In this document: positions 33,788-44,087 of the stretch, one piece after another
Layout: each line of letters starts with the position of its first letter
Position numbering within the stretch: the first letter of the stretch is position 1
Origin: Volutella citrinella
Lineage: Eukaryota > Ascomycota > Sordariomycetes > Hypocreales > Nectriaceae
Assembly: GCA_034401135.1 (NCBI GenBank)
Contig: JAWZSP010000001.1
Span: 6,076,001 to 6,140,000 of the forward strand
Length of the DNA stretch: 64,000 nucleotides
Reading direction: 5' to 3'
The notes under the pieces: model-generated
Seen by the model: the letters and a program-made list of their open reading frames with translations, nothing else
Told to the model about the DNA's origin: nothing
Databases searched by the model: none
Position numbers and translations under genes: made by a program

Positions 33788-34256
33788 TTTGGGATGCTTT
33801 GTTGCCCGAATAATAAGTTTTCAAATAAATATTCCAGTTTCGCGTTGACGGGGTATATTCGCAAGAGACGCTGCAAGTGACAAATCTACTGGTTTTCCGG
33901 GCAGATATCCAACGAAAGCGATGAGATAGCCCCCGATGAAGATGGCCAGCCTTTTATTGTTTTCTGCGATCCAGATAGTTCGTCTATTTAGCTGTGAAAA
34001 TACAGGTTTCGCCTGGCTATGACAGGCTGACACGGAGTTACGGAACCGCGGGTTCTGACCAGACTCTTGTGACTCTAGGACGCATGACAAGGAAGGCGCA
34101 TGGGTCGCTGCCGAGGCTAGGAGATTTCCTGGCCAATGAACGTAGTGACTAATCCGTCAGATATTCCGCGACTCCGTTCCGAAACTCCGCTTGCCACCAA
34201 CATCTAAGCGACCCACTTCCAAACTCCAACCAAAAAATTGACAACATCGACAAAAA

Positions 34257-34375
34257 ACATACAACAGCGAGGATTCCCCGGTCATCACCGACCCGAGTAC
34301 TAGTTCGCCGCTTCCTAGCTTAACCATGGGAGAGCGGACGGGATCCCGTGCTTTCTAGGAGCTATGGTCGTATGT
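34257..34375 (-). rRNA. 5S ribosomal RNA gene
   Basis: On the minus strand the 119-nt sequence starts ACATACGACCATAGCTCC and ends GTTGTATGT. The ends pair as helix I (ACATACGAC with GTTGTATGT, one G-U). The internal promoter/loop region contains GGGATCCCGTCCGCTCTCCC, the near-universal fungal 5S box, and GGGTCGGTGATGACC is the loop E/helix IV region. Helix II/III bases differ from the usual ascomycete form (CCTAG/CTAGG instead of CACTGG/CCAGTG) but remain paired with the bulged A. A run of six T follows directly, a pol III terminator. 5S genes dispersed singly through the genome are typical of Pezizomycotina. It may be a variant-type functional gene. Confidence 0.88.
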
Positions 34376-37119
34376 GCTTGGACGGTTGCGAAACAGTCCT
34401 CATACCGACGGGACGGGCCTTGTCCTCCGGTGGACCAAGATATCTTGAGTCCTGACAAGACATGGTCCAGTATATTTTTTTAAACATGGTCTCGGAAACA
34501 AACCCTTGAGCTTTGGACTAACGCCGTTGCCAGCCGCCAGTTTTGAGAGCACTGACATGTTTGACTCAGTCGGCCGTCACAAGACACGGCGATCATCGTC
34601 TCAACCGCCGAACTCATCCTGCAACGAACACTAGAACCGACATGATCGTCCATTTTCTGCATCTAGACTGATCCTATGGGTAGTTGCATTTCGAGTCCCG
34701 TGTCACTAATTTTAGGACTTTGGGAAGACATTGTTTGACAACGGTTGGTGCTCTAGGGTGGCTAGACTCAGTCACACTTGAGTCTCGACCCGGCTGTGAA
34801 AAGGACCTCAACTATCCCAACTCGGTTTCCTCGTAAATCACTCGCAAATCACTCGCAAATCAAAATTCGAATATCCCGGTGTATGAAGCTCGCTCTAGGG
34901 TATTCCGTGTCATTCATTGTCGCCTCTGGTCATCAAACTTGACTACAAACCAAGCCGCGGAGCCCATCCAGCTTCACGGCCAAACGTTTCACCCGGCTTC
35001 AGCATGTCTCTCTAAACCCTTTTTGCATAAAGATGCAGTCTAGGCCGTTGGATGTCTCGGGGCCATTTTTGTCTTTGCTGCCTGGCTGTAGAACGACCAA
35101 CGAGACCACGAGAAGATGGCTATTACCGTGCGCCAGGAAAGAGTCGACTGTTAGACGCTATGGGCACAGTCTCGGAGAATCGGACTCTCGGCCAATCCGC
35201 CAAGGGAAAATTTATGCTTGACACTCGGCCACTCAGCTCGTCCAAATACTCGTATCCTGTCTCACACTGGCTGACGCCACAAAGCAATTGTGAAACCAAT
35301 CACCTGTGCTGGGGGCGGAGCAGCCTAGGACATATGATGCCTCACTGGATGCTGGCCCGACAGAACAAAAAACAACAGAGTCGAGGCCTCTGATGGCGTT
35401 CAACTGGCCTGGGCGCCTGGGTGAGTGTGGTGGTGGCCAAAGAAGTGGTTGTGACCCCGAGGCCCGACAATTATTGACTGAGACATGCATGGAGTTGGGA
35501 GTATCACAGGAAAGCAACATCGCAGGTGGGTAGGCTGGGCAGGGCTGAGATCAATCAGCTCCACCACGAGGTTCTGTCGGTAATCCTGCCGTGCGGTAGT
35601 CGGTCGTGCAAGGTTGCTCAGCTCGACACGGGCTCTATGGCGTCTTCCAACTCGCCCATTTCAACCGTCACGCTACACAATAATCTTGCGCGCGGCAAAT
35701 AATCCATCAGCGCAGGGCCATCACACCGGCGAGGGACCAATCGCCGTCGCAGAAGCATGGACCATTCATGCACTCCGCGCTGGCAACCTCCGTGCCAGTC
35801 GGACATTATCCTTCATGCAGGGGCCGTGGCGACACCAGCCAGCGTTGCATCTTGCTGCGACGCACCGCTTTTGCTTGAATATTCAGCCACCATCGTACAG
35901 CACCGGCTCAGCTGGGCTGCTTTGGGAAGATCGAGGCTGGCCAAGCGGGAGCTGTGATGCGGTGCGCCCCAACGCTTTGACGCACACCGATGCCGATAGC
36001 GCTGGCGCCACTGTCCCGGGCATCTCAAAGCAGAAGAAGCAATGCAGACGCCGACGCCAGTTCAGCAACCCCAGTACCCGATTTGCTGTCTTCTGCCTCT
36101 TACCGGCAACATGCCTACACGCAAAGGGGTAAATACTCAGGGGCAAAGCTGCAGCCCTGGCGTGGCTGGCGCCCAAATGCCAATACAGCTATAGGAGCTC
36201 GTTCCGTTCAGCGCTTCAGGAGCATGCTGCCCACGAGAGGCCCCATCATGGCTGACCTGGGGTCCCATGCTCGAGTCCTTGGTCTGGTCCTTCTCCCCCG
36301 CATGGCACCATCAACTGCCGGCCGGTCCCCCGCAAGCCACTCTGCTATGTTTCTAGACCCTGGGGAGGTTTAGTCACAAGTCAACCACGTAGAGACCCGA
36401 CTGCATGGCTGCCCCTGTCCTGTCAGGTTGAAAGAAAGGAAAGAAAAAAAGCAAAAAAAGTGGCACCTCGGCGGAGCCACAAGCACCCGGATGTCGGTCG
36501 TGGCGGTCAGCACCCGCAACAAGGCGGCCCAAGTAGTCGGAATCATCGGATTCGCCTGGCCATCCCATGGAGGGGTCTTGTTGACTTGGAAGAGACGCAC
36601 CAGGCAGCAGGCCCCTATTTTTGGACTGACACATCACTTCAGGCTTCCGCTCAGGTCTCGCGTGATTGCTGGGTAAAGAAGCAACCTCGTCGGAGGATGC
36701 TCCGGTACTCTGCGCACACTCTACAACGGATAGCCTATTCAGCGGTTCTGTTGAGTTCTTGATACGAGTCCAAGCCCTCGTATTGAGGTAGACGATGCTC
36801 TGTTGGTGAAACGACTTTAATTTCACGCTGCCGCCCATGATTACATGCATAGGCAAACCCGGGGCTAGCAGCTGCAATTATCCGCCGAGCTGGATATAGC
36901 CTCATGCACGTTGGGTGAAGCATCACGGGCTCCATGGATACCCTCCGCTGTGGCGTTTTATTGACGCTCTGTCATGGGCGGCAGAGTTCTAGACCGCCAA
37001 AGCCTTGACACCTCTCCTGCTTGGATGCAGTTCCCCAGAAGGCATGGACGATACTGCCATCCTGGTGTAAGTCTGCGTCCTTCCGCTTTCTTTGAGGCCA
37101 TCCTCATCCTCCGCCCAAT

Positions 37120-37130
37120 TCTTATAAATA
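37120..37130 (+). promoter_or_regulatory. TATA box of the Cys-repeat protein gene
   Basis: CTTATAAATAT lies about 130-140 bases upstream of the ATG at 37260, just downstream of a CCCAATT (CCAAT-like) motif. A CT-rich initiator and leader (TTCTTCTTC) follow. The arrangement suggests a strongly expressed, regulated gene. Confidence 0.6.
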
Positions 37131-37259
37131 TCAGGCCGGCATCCCTCGTTACCATTCTTCTTCACTCACCTCAGCACAGCCTCTCATTCAGACAACAACG
37201 GGGACAGTTCACTTCTTCTGGGTAGCTTTGCCTGCTTCTTCTTCTGGTTCTTCTTCATC

Positions 37260-40200
37260 ATGTTTCTCAAACACCTGGCCCTCCACGGCCTCCTAGCCAT
37301 TGGCTCGGTCATCGCGGCCCCAAGCCCCTTTGATGGCTCCAACCCGGGAGCCATCGACAAACGCCAATACAGGTGTCCTCCCGACAAGGAGAACTTGTAT
37401 GGGGAGTGTGTCCCTCGCTGCCCGGGACAGGCTCCTCGCGGGCGCGGTGGCAAATGCGAATGCCGCAACGGACTCGACTACTCCAAGTACGAGAGCTGTT
37501 CCTGCCCTAATGATCAGGAGCCATGGGGCAAAGAATGCGGCCCCAAGTGCGCCGGCGACTACAGGCGCGATGGCAACAGCCTCAAGTGCAAATGCAACAA
37601 CGCCCTCGACATCAACAAGGAACCCAGCTGCAAGTGTGACGCCGACAAGGAGCGCTGGGGTGACCGATGCGGCCCCAAGTGCGGTGGCCTGACTGAGCGC
37701 GACGGCAACTCTCTCAAGTGCAAGTGCAAGGGGTCGACCAAGCTCGACATCACCAAGGTTCCCGAGTGCAAATGCAAGGAGGGCGAGCAGCCCGTCCAAG
37801 GAGAATGCAAGCCCAAGTGTGATGGTGAGACCAAGCCCGGCCCCTACGGAGGCTGTGTTTGCAAGGACGACAACCTCGACATCAAGAACGTCCCTGAGTG
37901 CAAATGCAAGGATGGAGAAGCTCCGTTCAAGGGACAGTGCAAGCCTAAGTGCGAGGGTGACACCAAGCTGAACGAGGAGATCGGCGAGTGCGTCTGCAAG
38001 GATGACAACCTCGACATCAAGAAGGTTCCTGAGTGCAAATGCAAGGATGGTGAAGCTCCGTTCAAGGGACAGTGCAAGCCCAAGTGCGAAGGCGAGACCA
38101 AGTTGAACGAGGAGACTGGCGAGTGTGTCTGCAAGGACGACAAGCTTGACATCAAGAAGGAGCCCAGCTGCAAATGCGACGAGAACAAGGCCCCCATTGA
38201 TGGAAAGTGCAAGCCCAACTGCGGTCCTGAAGCTGAGCTCAACGAGAAGGATGAGTGCAAGTGCAAGGACGAGAACCTCGACATCTCCAAGGTTCCCGAG
38301 TGCAAATGCAAGGACGGCGAGGCTCCATTCAAGGGACAGTGCAAGCCCAAGTGCGAAGGCGAGACCAAGCTGGATGAGGAGACTGGCGAGTGTGTCTGCA
38401 AGGACGACAAGCTGGATATCAAGCAGGAGCCTACTTGCAAGTGTGACGACAAGGACGAGCCCCTCGCCGGAAAGTGCCAGCCCAAGTGCGGCACCAACGC
38501 CGAGCGTGACCAGTACAACAACTGCAAATGCAAGGACGACACCAAGCTCGACATCAAGAAGGTCCCCAGCTGCGAATGCAAGGAGGGCGAAGCCCCCTTC
38601 AAGGGAGAATGCAAGCCCAAGTGCGGTGACGACGCCGAGAACGACGAGGAGACTGGAGACTGCAAATGCAAGGACACCAAGCTCGACATCACGAAGGAGC
38701 CTAGCTGCAAGTGTGCCGAGGACAAGGAGCCCGTCAACGGCCAGTGCAAGCCTAAGTGCGGTCCCAAGGCCGAGCTCAACGACAAGGATGAGTGCCAGTG
38801 CAAGGAAGATACCAAGCTCGACATCACCAAGGAGCCTACCTGCGAATGCAAGGAGGGTGAGGTTCCGGTGAAGGGTCAGTGCAAGCCTAAATGTGGTGAC
38901 GACGCCGAGAACGACGAGGAGACTGGAGAATGCAAATGCAAGGATACCAAGCTTGATATCAAGAAGGAGCCTAGCTGCAAGTGTGCCGAGGACAAGGAGC
39001 CCGTCAACGGCCAGTGCAAGCCTAAGTGCGGTCCCAAGGCCGAGCTCAACGACAAGGATGAGTGCCAGTGCAAGGAAGATACCAAGCTCGACATCACCAA
39101 GGAGCCTACCTGCGAATGCAAGGAGGGCGAAGTTCCCGTCAAGGGTCAGTGCAAGCCCAAGTGCAACGACGACGCTCAGAACGATGAGGAGAGCGGCGAG
39201 TGCAAGTGCAAGGACCCCAAGATCGACATCACCAAGGTGCCCGAGTGTAAGTGCAAGGACGGAGAGGTCCCCTTGAAGGGCGAGTGCAAGCCCAAGTGTG
39301 TCGACGACGCCGAGTACGACGAGGAGAAGGGCGAGTGCAAATGCAAGGCCGACAGCAAGCTCGACATCACCAAGGAGCCAACCTGCAAGTGTGCCGACGA
39401 CAAGACTCCCGTCAACGGCCAGTGCAAGCCCAAGTGTGTTGGCGAGACTGAGGCCGACAACTCTGGCGACTGTGTATGCAAGAACGGACTCGACATCAAC
39501 AAGAACCCCGAGTGCAAGTGCCAGGACGCCAACCAGGAGCCCATCAACGGCCAGTGCGTGACCAAGTGCCCCGACTTTGCTCCTCGCGAGGGTGACAAGT
39601 GCGTGTGCTCCAACGGTGTCGACTACGCCAAGGACGCCAAGTGCAAGTGCCCCAAGGACAGCGAGCTCGTCAACAACAAGTGCATCCCCAAGTGCCCCAA
39701 GGGTGCTGCCCGCGGCTACGACGGCAAATGCGCGTGCTCCAACAAGCTGAACATCGACACGTACCCCAGCTGCCAGTGCCCGTCCAACAACGACATCATC
39801 AACGGCGAGTGCAAGCCCCGGTGCTCTTACGCCGCCGTGCGAGACCAGGCCACGGGCGAGTGCAGGTGCCGCAACGCCAACAAGGGCTACGAGCTCAGTG
39901 AGGACGGCAACAGCTGCGTGTGCCCCAAGGGCAAGGAGGACGTCAACGGCGTGTGCAAGGACAACTGCCCCGAGGGTACCAAGCGCCTGGGCAAGAACGG
40001 AGAGTGCCTCTGCCTCAACGCCGACAAGGGCTTCTACCTGAACGAGAGTAAGTGTGTGTGCAAGCCTGGCACTGAGCCCGTCGGCGATGGCTGCAAGAAG
40101 CCCTGCCCCGAGGGCCAGACCCGCGACGACCAGAGCGGCGAGTGCAAGTGTGCCGACAGCAGCTTCATCATCAAGGGTAACAAGTGTGTCTGCCCCGGTG

Positions 40201-40367
40201 ACAAGGACCTCGTCGGCAACACCTGCGTCGCCAAGTGCCCCAAGGGCTCGACCCGCGGCTACGACGGCCAGTGTGCCTGCAACAATGCCGACAGGGGCTA
40301 CGCCATGACGCCTGATGGATGCGCGTGCCCCGAGGGCACCAAGGCCATCAAGGGATACTGCAAGTAG
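37260..40367 (+). CDS. secreted 22-repeat cysteine/lysine-rich protein
   Basis: A single uninterrupted 1035-codon frame. Residues 1-19 are a signal peptide (MFLKHLALHGLLAIGSVIA), followed by a short propeptide ending in a Kex2 site (IDKR). The whole mature protein is 22 tandem units of about 43-48 residues. Each has six Cys in the order C-x3-C...C-x-C...C-x-C, with the consensus GxCKPKC, then an acidic stretch, CxCK, LDIxKxP, and CxCK. Units 4-16 are highly alike and Lys/Glu/Asp-rich. Units 1-3 and 17-22 are divergent and more EGF/TIL-like. A five-residue half unit ends the protein. There is no membrane segment or GPI signal. The repeats suggest an extracellular, disulphide-rich rod: an adhesin, matrix or cell-wall component, or inhibitor array. 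The family is not recognised and the role is inference. Confidence 0.88.
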   Translation: MFLKHLALHGLLAIGSVIAAPSPFDGSNPGAIDKRQYRCPPDKENLYGECVPRCPGQAPRGRGGKCECRNGLDYSKYESCSCPNDQEPWGKECGPKCAGDYRRDGNSLKCKCNNALDINKEPSCKCDADKERWGDRCGPKCGGLTERDGNSLKCKCKGSTKLDITKVPECKCKEGEQPVQGECKPKCDGETKPGPYGGCVCKDDNLDIKNVPECKCKDGEAPFKGQCKPKCEGDTKLNEEIGECVCKDDNLDIKKVPECKCKDGEAPFKGQCKPKCEGETKLNEETGECVCKDDKLDIKKEPSCKCDENKAPIDGKCKPNCGPEAELNEKDECKCKDENLDISKVPECKCKDGEAPFKGQCKPKCEGETKLDEETGECVCKDDKLDIKQEPTCKCDDKDEPLAGKCQPKCGTNAERDQYNNCKCKDDTKLDIKKVPSCECKEGEAPFKGECKPKCGDDAENDEETGDCKCKDTKLDITKEPSCKCAEDKEPVNGQCKPKCGPKAELNDKDECQCKEDTKLDITKEPTCECKEGEVPVKGQCKPKCGDDAENDEETGECKCKDTKLDIKKEPSCKCAEDKEPVNGQCKPKCGPKAELNDKDECQCKEDTKLDITKEPTCECKEGEVPVKGQCKPKCNDDAQNDEESGECKCKDPKIDITKVPECKCKDGEVPLKGECKPKCVDDAEYDEEKGECKCKADSKLDITKEPTCKCADDKTPVNGQCKPKCVGETEADNSGDCVCKNGLDINKNPECKCQDANQEPINGQCVTKCPDFAPREGDKCVCSNGVDYAKDAKCKCPKDSELVNNKCIPKCPKGAARGYDGKCACSNKLNIDTYPSCQCPSNNDIINGECKPRCSYAAVRDQATGECRCRNANKGYELSEDGNSCVCPKGKEDVNGVCKDNCPEGTKRLGKNGECLCLNADKGFYLNESKCVCKPGTEPVGDGCKKPCPEGQTRDDQSGECKCADSSFIIKGNKCVCPGDKDLVGNTCVAKCPKGSTRGYDGQCACNNADRGYAMTPDGCACPEGTKAIKGYCK
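38601..39140 (+). repeat. 270-bp tandem duplication inside the Cys-repeat gene
   Basis: Blocks 38601-38870 and 38871-39140 are in register and encode units 10-11 and 12-13. The two 90-residue translations differ at only about three positions. A stretch of about 160 nt (from near 38694 and near 38964) shows no difference by eye, including at silent sites, unlike all other unit pairs. This points to a recent unequal exchange or gene-conversion event. Confidence 0.85.
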
Positions 40368-40907
40368 TGGACTGCAGTTGACTATCAAAAGGGGGAGAGT
40401 AGTGAGCAGTGAGGATGGAGCAAAGGGGCTGGGCATGAGAACGACGAAGACGAGGCATCAATGAATGAAACGGACAAAAACAAACAGTTGGATCTTTTAT
40501 TTCTTCTTACGGTCGCTTACAACTATTATTTTCCTTAATGTCTTTTTTGAATACTTGTCTGTCATTTAATATTTTAGTCTCAATCTCAGATTGTGCGTGC
40601 GTCTTCTGTCTAATCATTCGCCAACTAGTGAAACCGCGAGGCATCATATAAGCAACCAACCAGCATTATCCGCTCTAGAAAGCCCCAATCTAGTTGATAG
40701 AGACAGCATCCTCTTGTAAATACCGAGTTGACCTCTGTATATGTGATTTGTCTGGATGGTTAGTCAGCAGGATTGACGGCATTTGCCATGCGACCAACCA
40801 ATGACGTACGCAAGGCAGAAAGGGCGGAGCAGCTGAACAACCCGCTGTGGCCTTGAGTTGACGACTTCCCAACCTCAACATGCAATTATCCCGCCAAGAA
40901 AGAAACG
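40368..40907. other. intergenic region
   Basis: It holds the 3' UTR of the repeat gene, with an AT-rich stretch at 40480-40600, and the F-box gene promoter. No other feature is seen. Confidence 0.5.
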
Positions 40908-42143
40908 ATGAATCCCTTCCAACTGCTGCTAGGCCCCCGCAAAAAACCCAAGGAACCGCAGCAAGACGAGGACGCTCGAGGAAACATCAGCGTTCTACCG
41001 CATGACACCATACTGCTCATCTGCGACTATCTCAGCAACGCCTCCATCCTGGCGCTCAGCCTGACATGCCGTCGCTACTACTCGTCACTGCCCCCCAACA
41101 CGCCTGCCAAGGACTTTGTGTCTCGTCTTCTCGATAGCGAGCGGGGCGAGTGTCTGCAGCTGATTGAGCGGGACGTGGCCGGCCTGTGGTACTGCCACAT
41201 GTGTCTGCAGCTGCACTCGTGGTCGCCGGCGTGGCGGGCCAAGCAGCAGCACAGGGGCATGTGCCACAACTCGCTGCGCTACTCGACGTCGTGGAACCAG
41301 TCGTACCAGATGGTTGTGCGGCGTGGCGATGCCTCGGGGGCGACGACGCTCAACTACCGCACGTTCCGGCTGATTATGAACCGTCATCTGTATGGGCCGG
41401 AGCATGGGTTTCCGGTTGAGTTGCTAAACTACGATGTGATACCGTGGATTACGGCCTTTTCATCATTTACTGCTCGGGCGCGGGCTCGCATTATAGACGA
41501 TGAGCTCTTCATTCACACAATGATCTCGGTTTCAAGAAGCTCCCCGCTCTCATACGAGCTCATCGACTTTTACATGACCAAGGACGTCGTTATATGCCGC
41601 CACATGCCCAATTTCACTGGCATGCGGAATTGCAAATGGCTCCTGGAGATGTACACCAGAAGAGGCGCCTCACTTGAATGCCGAGACGCCCTCAGCTCGT
41701 GCTCAGTGTGTCTGACGGACTACGTTATCAGCATTACCGAGGACGTGGCGAATAAGAGCTGGAGCCTGGAGCTGGACATTTATCAGCAGCTGGGCGGCGG
41801 GCGGTCGCCGTTTGACTGGAAGTGGAACAGCATCATAGGGCCGAACCGCGACCCGGAGCTGAACCGGTTCGGGCACTACGCTGATGAGAGGCCGGGTATA
41901 GTGAGGTATCGATGGGGCAAGGCGGAGGGCCAAGACTTGTCTTGCGGGGGGAGGTTCTTGCATGAGGAGGATAATGTCATCTTTCGCGAGTAAGTTGGCG
42001 GATGGCCTCGTTCTAGAGCACAACCCGGGGAGTAGAGACTAATTGATGTCAGCAGGCTAGGAATTGAGGGCGCAAACAGGATAGCCGTGCAGAATGCGAA
42101 TAGGGACATGGTGCGGCACACGTTTGGCTTGGGTCTGACGTGA
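40908..42143 (+). CDS. F-box domain protein
   Basis: The first exon, 40908-41989, encodes a short basic, Pro-rich N-terminus and then an F-box at about residues 27-68 (ISVLPHDTILLICDYLSNAS, then ILALSLTCRRYYSSLP). The long C-terminal substrate region contains Cys/Trp motifs (LWYCHMCLQLHSW). F-box proteins recruit substrates to SCF ubiquitin ligases through Skp1. The frame ends at 41993 if unspliced. However, a canonical donor GTAAGT at 41990 and acceptor TGTCAGCAG at 42055, with a CTAAT branch, join to 42056-42143 and add ELGIEGANRIAVQNANRDMV plus a short tail, a C-terminus like that of related fungal F-box proteins. I therefore prefer the spliced 389-aa form. The substrate is unknown. Confidence 0.8.
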
Positions 42144-42286
42144 TGATGCGAGGAGCATGCGTCACGTTGGTCTCATTTGATATCTCTTGAACACGGGAAG
42201 CAGTATGATCTCGCCTTCTCACTCGATAAAGCTAAAGGCGACAAATGTTTTCCATCTGACTCCATTTTCATAGACTGCTAGAACTG

Positions 42287-42340
42287 GGATGGGTAGCTCA
42301 GCGGATGGAGCATATGATGAAGGGGGCATCATGGCAGCCT
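42287..42340 (+). other. tRNA 5'-half-like fragment
   Basis: GGATGGGTAGCTCAGCGG and the following ATGGAGC resemble an acceptor strand plus a full D-arm (A-box), followed by a TGATG/CATCA stem with a 7-nt loop. No T-arm or B-box follows, so a functional tRNA is not supported. It may be a fragment left by tRNA-gene duplication; it lies about 270 bp upstream of tRNA-Gln. Confidence 0.25.
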
Positions 42341-42604
42341 TGATAGCGCTAATACATGCACAGCTTCAGTCTAAGCCGCAGACAATTGCACAGATAGATG
42401 GATGAATAATGCCTAAATAATATGAGACGTGCATCTTTTGGCAGATGTGTCTTGAGAAACAATACGGGTGAGCAATAGAGGGAGGCCGCGCACAAGAGGC
42501 ATACACCAATCCATCATGAGGTTGCCTCTGGTGTGGGGCGTCGTCGGACTAGGCAAATATTTGCCAATAACGGGCGTACACATCGACCAATAGGATTCAT
42601 GGTA

Positions 42605-42676
42605 GCTTGCATGGTCTAACGGTTATGACTGCGGATTCTGATTCCGCCAGCGGCGGTTCGACTCCGCCTGTGAGCT
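42605..42676 (+). tRNA. tRNA-Gln, anticodon CTG
   Basis: It folds as a full cloverleaf of 72 nt. The acceptor is GCTTGCA with TGTGAGC (two G-U pairs) and discriminator T. The D-arm is GTCT...TGAC, and the anticodon stem GCGGA/TCCGC encloses the loop TTCTGAT (anticodon CTG at 34-36). The variable loop has four nt. The T-arm is GGCGG-TTCGACT-CCGCC. No intron is present. T-runs follow within 20 nt (pol III terminator). It reads CAG codons. Confidence 0.9.
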
Positions 42677-44087
42677 TTCATTTTTGTCTTTTTTGTTCGC
42701 AGTTTGTTTCTATCTAGCGTTTATTTTTATACGTCCATCTGTGAATTCCTTTTGACCCCAGCAATCACACAAGGACGTGATGGGAAGAGCTGAGGAGTGA
42801 GCACTCAAACAACGGTATCGAGGTATGATTTATTGGCCGTAGTTAACTACGTAAGTCTTGGTTATATTGCCGGAGACAGGAAAACTCTAAGCCCTCAGCG
42901 TATTTCGAACAAGCACTACAGGCTAAGCAGGTCAAGCTGGAAGACTCGTCACGCATGCATGCCATATCTGGTTTGCCATCAAGCACTGGTGAAAGTGCAG
43001 CAAGAGTTTCTAGTCAAAAGCCAGACGCTGCACGGTTTTAGTTGGGGCAGTCTGGGTCTGGTCATCTGTATATGTCTATAATCGGGCAGCGTGGCATCGT
43101 GGCCTCCAACTTACGGCAAAACCAACGGCTATCATGGTGTTTAATGCGACTGGCTCGTTGCTGACAGCCCAGACTGTCTCCGCGGCAGTTTCCGTCGAGA
43201 TGAAACCAGTTTGTGAAGGATCGGCCCCCACAACGTAGATCAGAGCATATCCGCTCTATTATACAACGCTGGACAAGGATCCCACCACGCTCCTGGCCGA
43301 CACAGTCATTGCAACTCGGACTCCACTCTGAAACTGGGCCTTGGGTGGAGCAACTGATCCTGTGGCGGGTCCAGATTACCTGTCGATTCTATTGATGATC
43401 TAGAGATTAGGCAGAATATGCGATTCGACCCTGTTAAATAGATGTCAAGACTCAAACACTCTAGTAGTGCATGCCGAGCTATATCGATAGGGCTGTGTGC
43501 TTTTTCTGCAGACGCAGCCAACTTTACACGTTGGAGGGCGGCATATTCCGTCATGTGAATGAGGGAGCGCATTCATATCATCACGACTTCGCCACACTCG
43601 CAGGCTCGCGGTCCATGATGCTGCATAATTTTTGCTCTATTGTTGGCATCTCGGCAAAGAAGCCCTGCGACTCTGCGACGATGGAGAGGCCACAGCGACC
43701 GTACCGATAGGACGAAGGTCGTAACAATGCCCCGCCCAGCTCGGGCCAAGGCACCATCCTTCATCCTTTCCCTCGCCCCAAAGGCAGACGAGGCTGTGGT
43801 GGGCCCATTAAGATTGTACCTTGTTTCGGATCGACAGTAGCGCGCGGGACGATTACGCCGAAAAGAAATACGGGGGACTGCTCCGCCCGGCGCACTAGAC
43901 GAGGGAAGCCCTGGAGCAGTGCGTGCGTCGAATGTGTGGGCTCCGTCGCCGGGTTCTGGCTTGTCGTTGATGCGCAGATCCTTTGGACGGCGACTTTTAC
44001 CTGCGCCCCCCCCCCTTCCGTCCTTGTTCCACTCCTCGAAAACTCTTGGACCGTGTCTCGCTACCCTATGAGTGTGACGACGTCACG

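Larger units (their letters stand above)
33788..37259. other. gene-poor 3.5-kb stretch containing a 5S rRNA gene
   Basis: No protein-coding gene is supported. It contains a 5S rRNA gene (listed separately) and, before 37260, the promoter of the large repeat protein. Around 34.4-35.0 kb the sequence is AT-richer with short direct repeats (TCACTCGCAAATCACTCGCAAATCA at about 34840-34864). ORFs at 35.6-36.3 and 36.4-36.9 kb have no recognisable content. Confidence 0.5.
42144..44087. other. intergenic region with a tRNA gene
   Basis: It contains tRNA-Gln (listed separately) and a possible tRNA 5'-half fragment at about 42287-42340. The rest has only short ORFs. A C-run (about 44005-44015) precedes the next gene. 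Confidence 0.5.

Noticed and set aside
35614..36132. A 172-codon + ORF in the gene-poor region
   Set aside because: No domain, low-quality composition, and equally long ORFs in opposing frames.
37293..40436. A 1047-codon ORF antisense to the Cys-repeat gene (Leu/Ala/Val-rich translation)
   Set aside because: It is the mirror of a strongly biased repeat gene (AAG, TGC and GAG codons give CTT, GCA and CTC on the other strand and no stops). It has no family resemblance, and the sense protein has a signal peptide, Kex2 site and regular Cys pattern.
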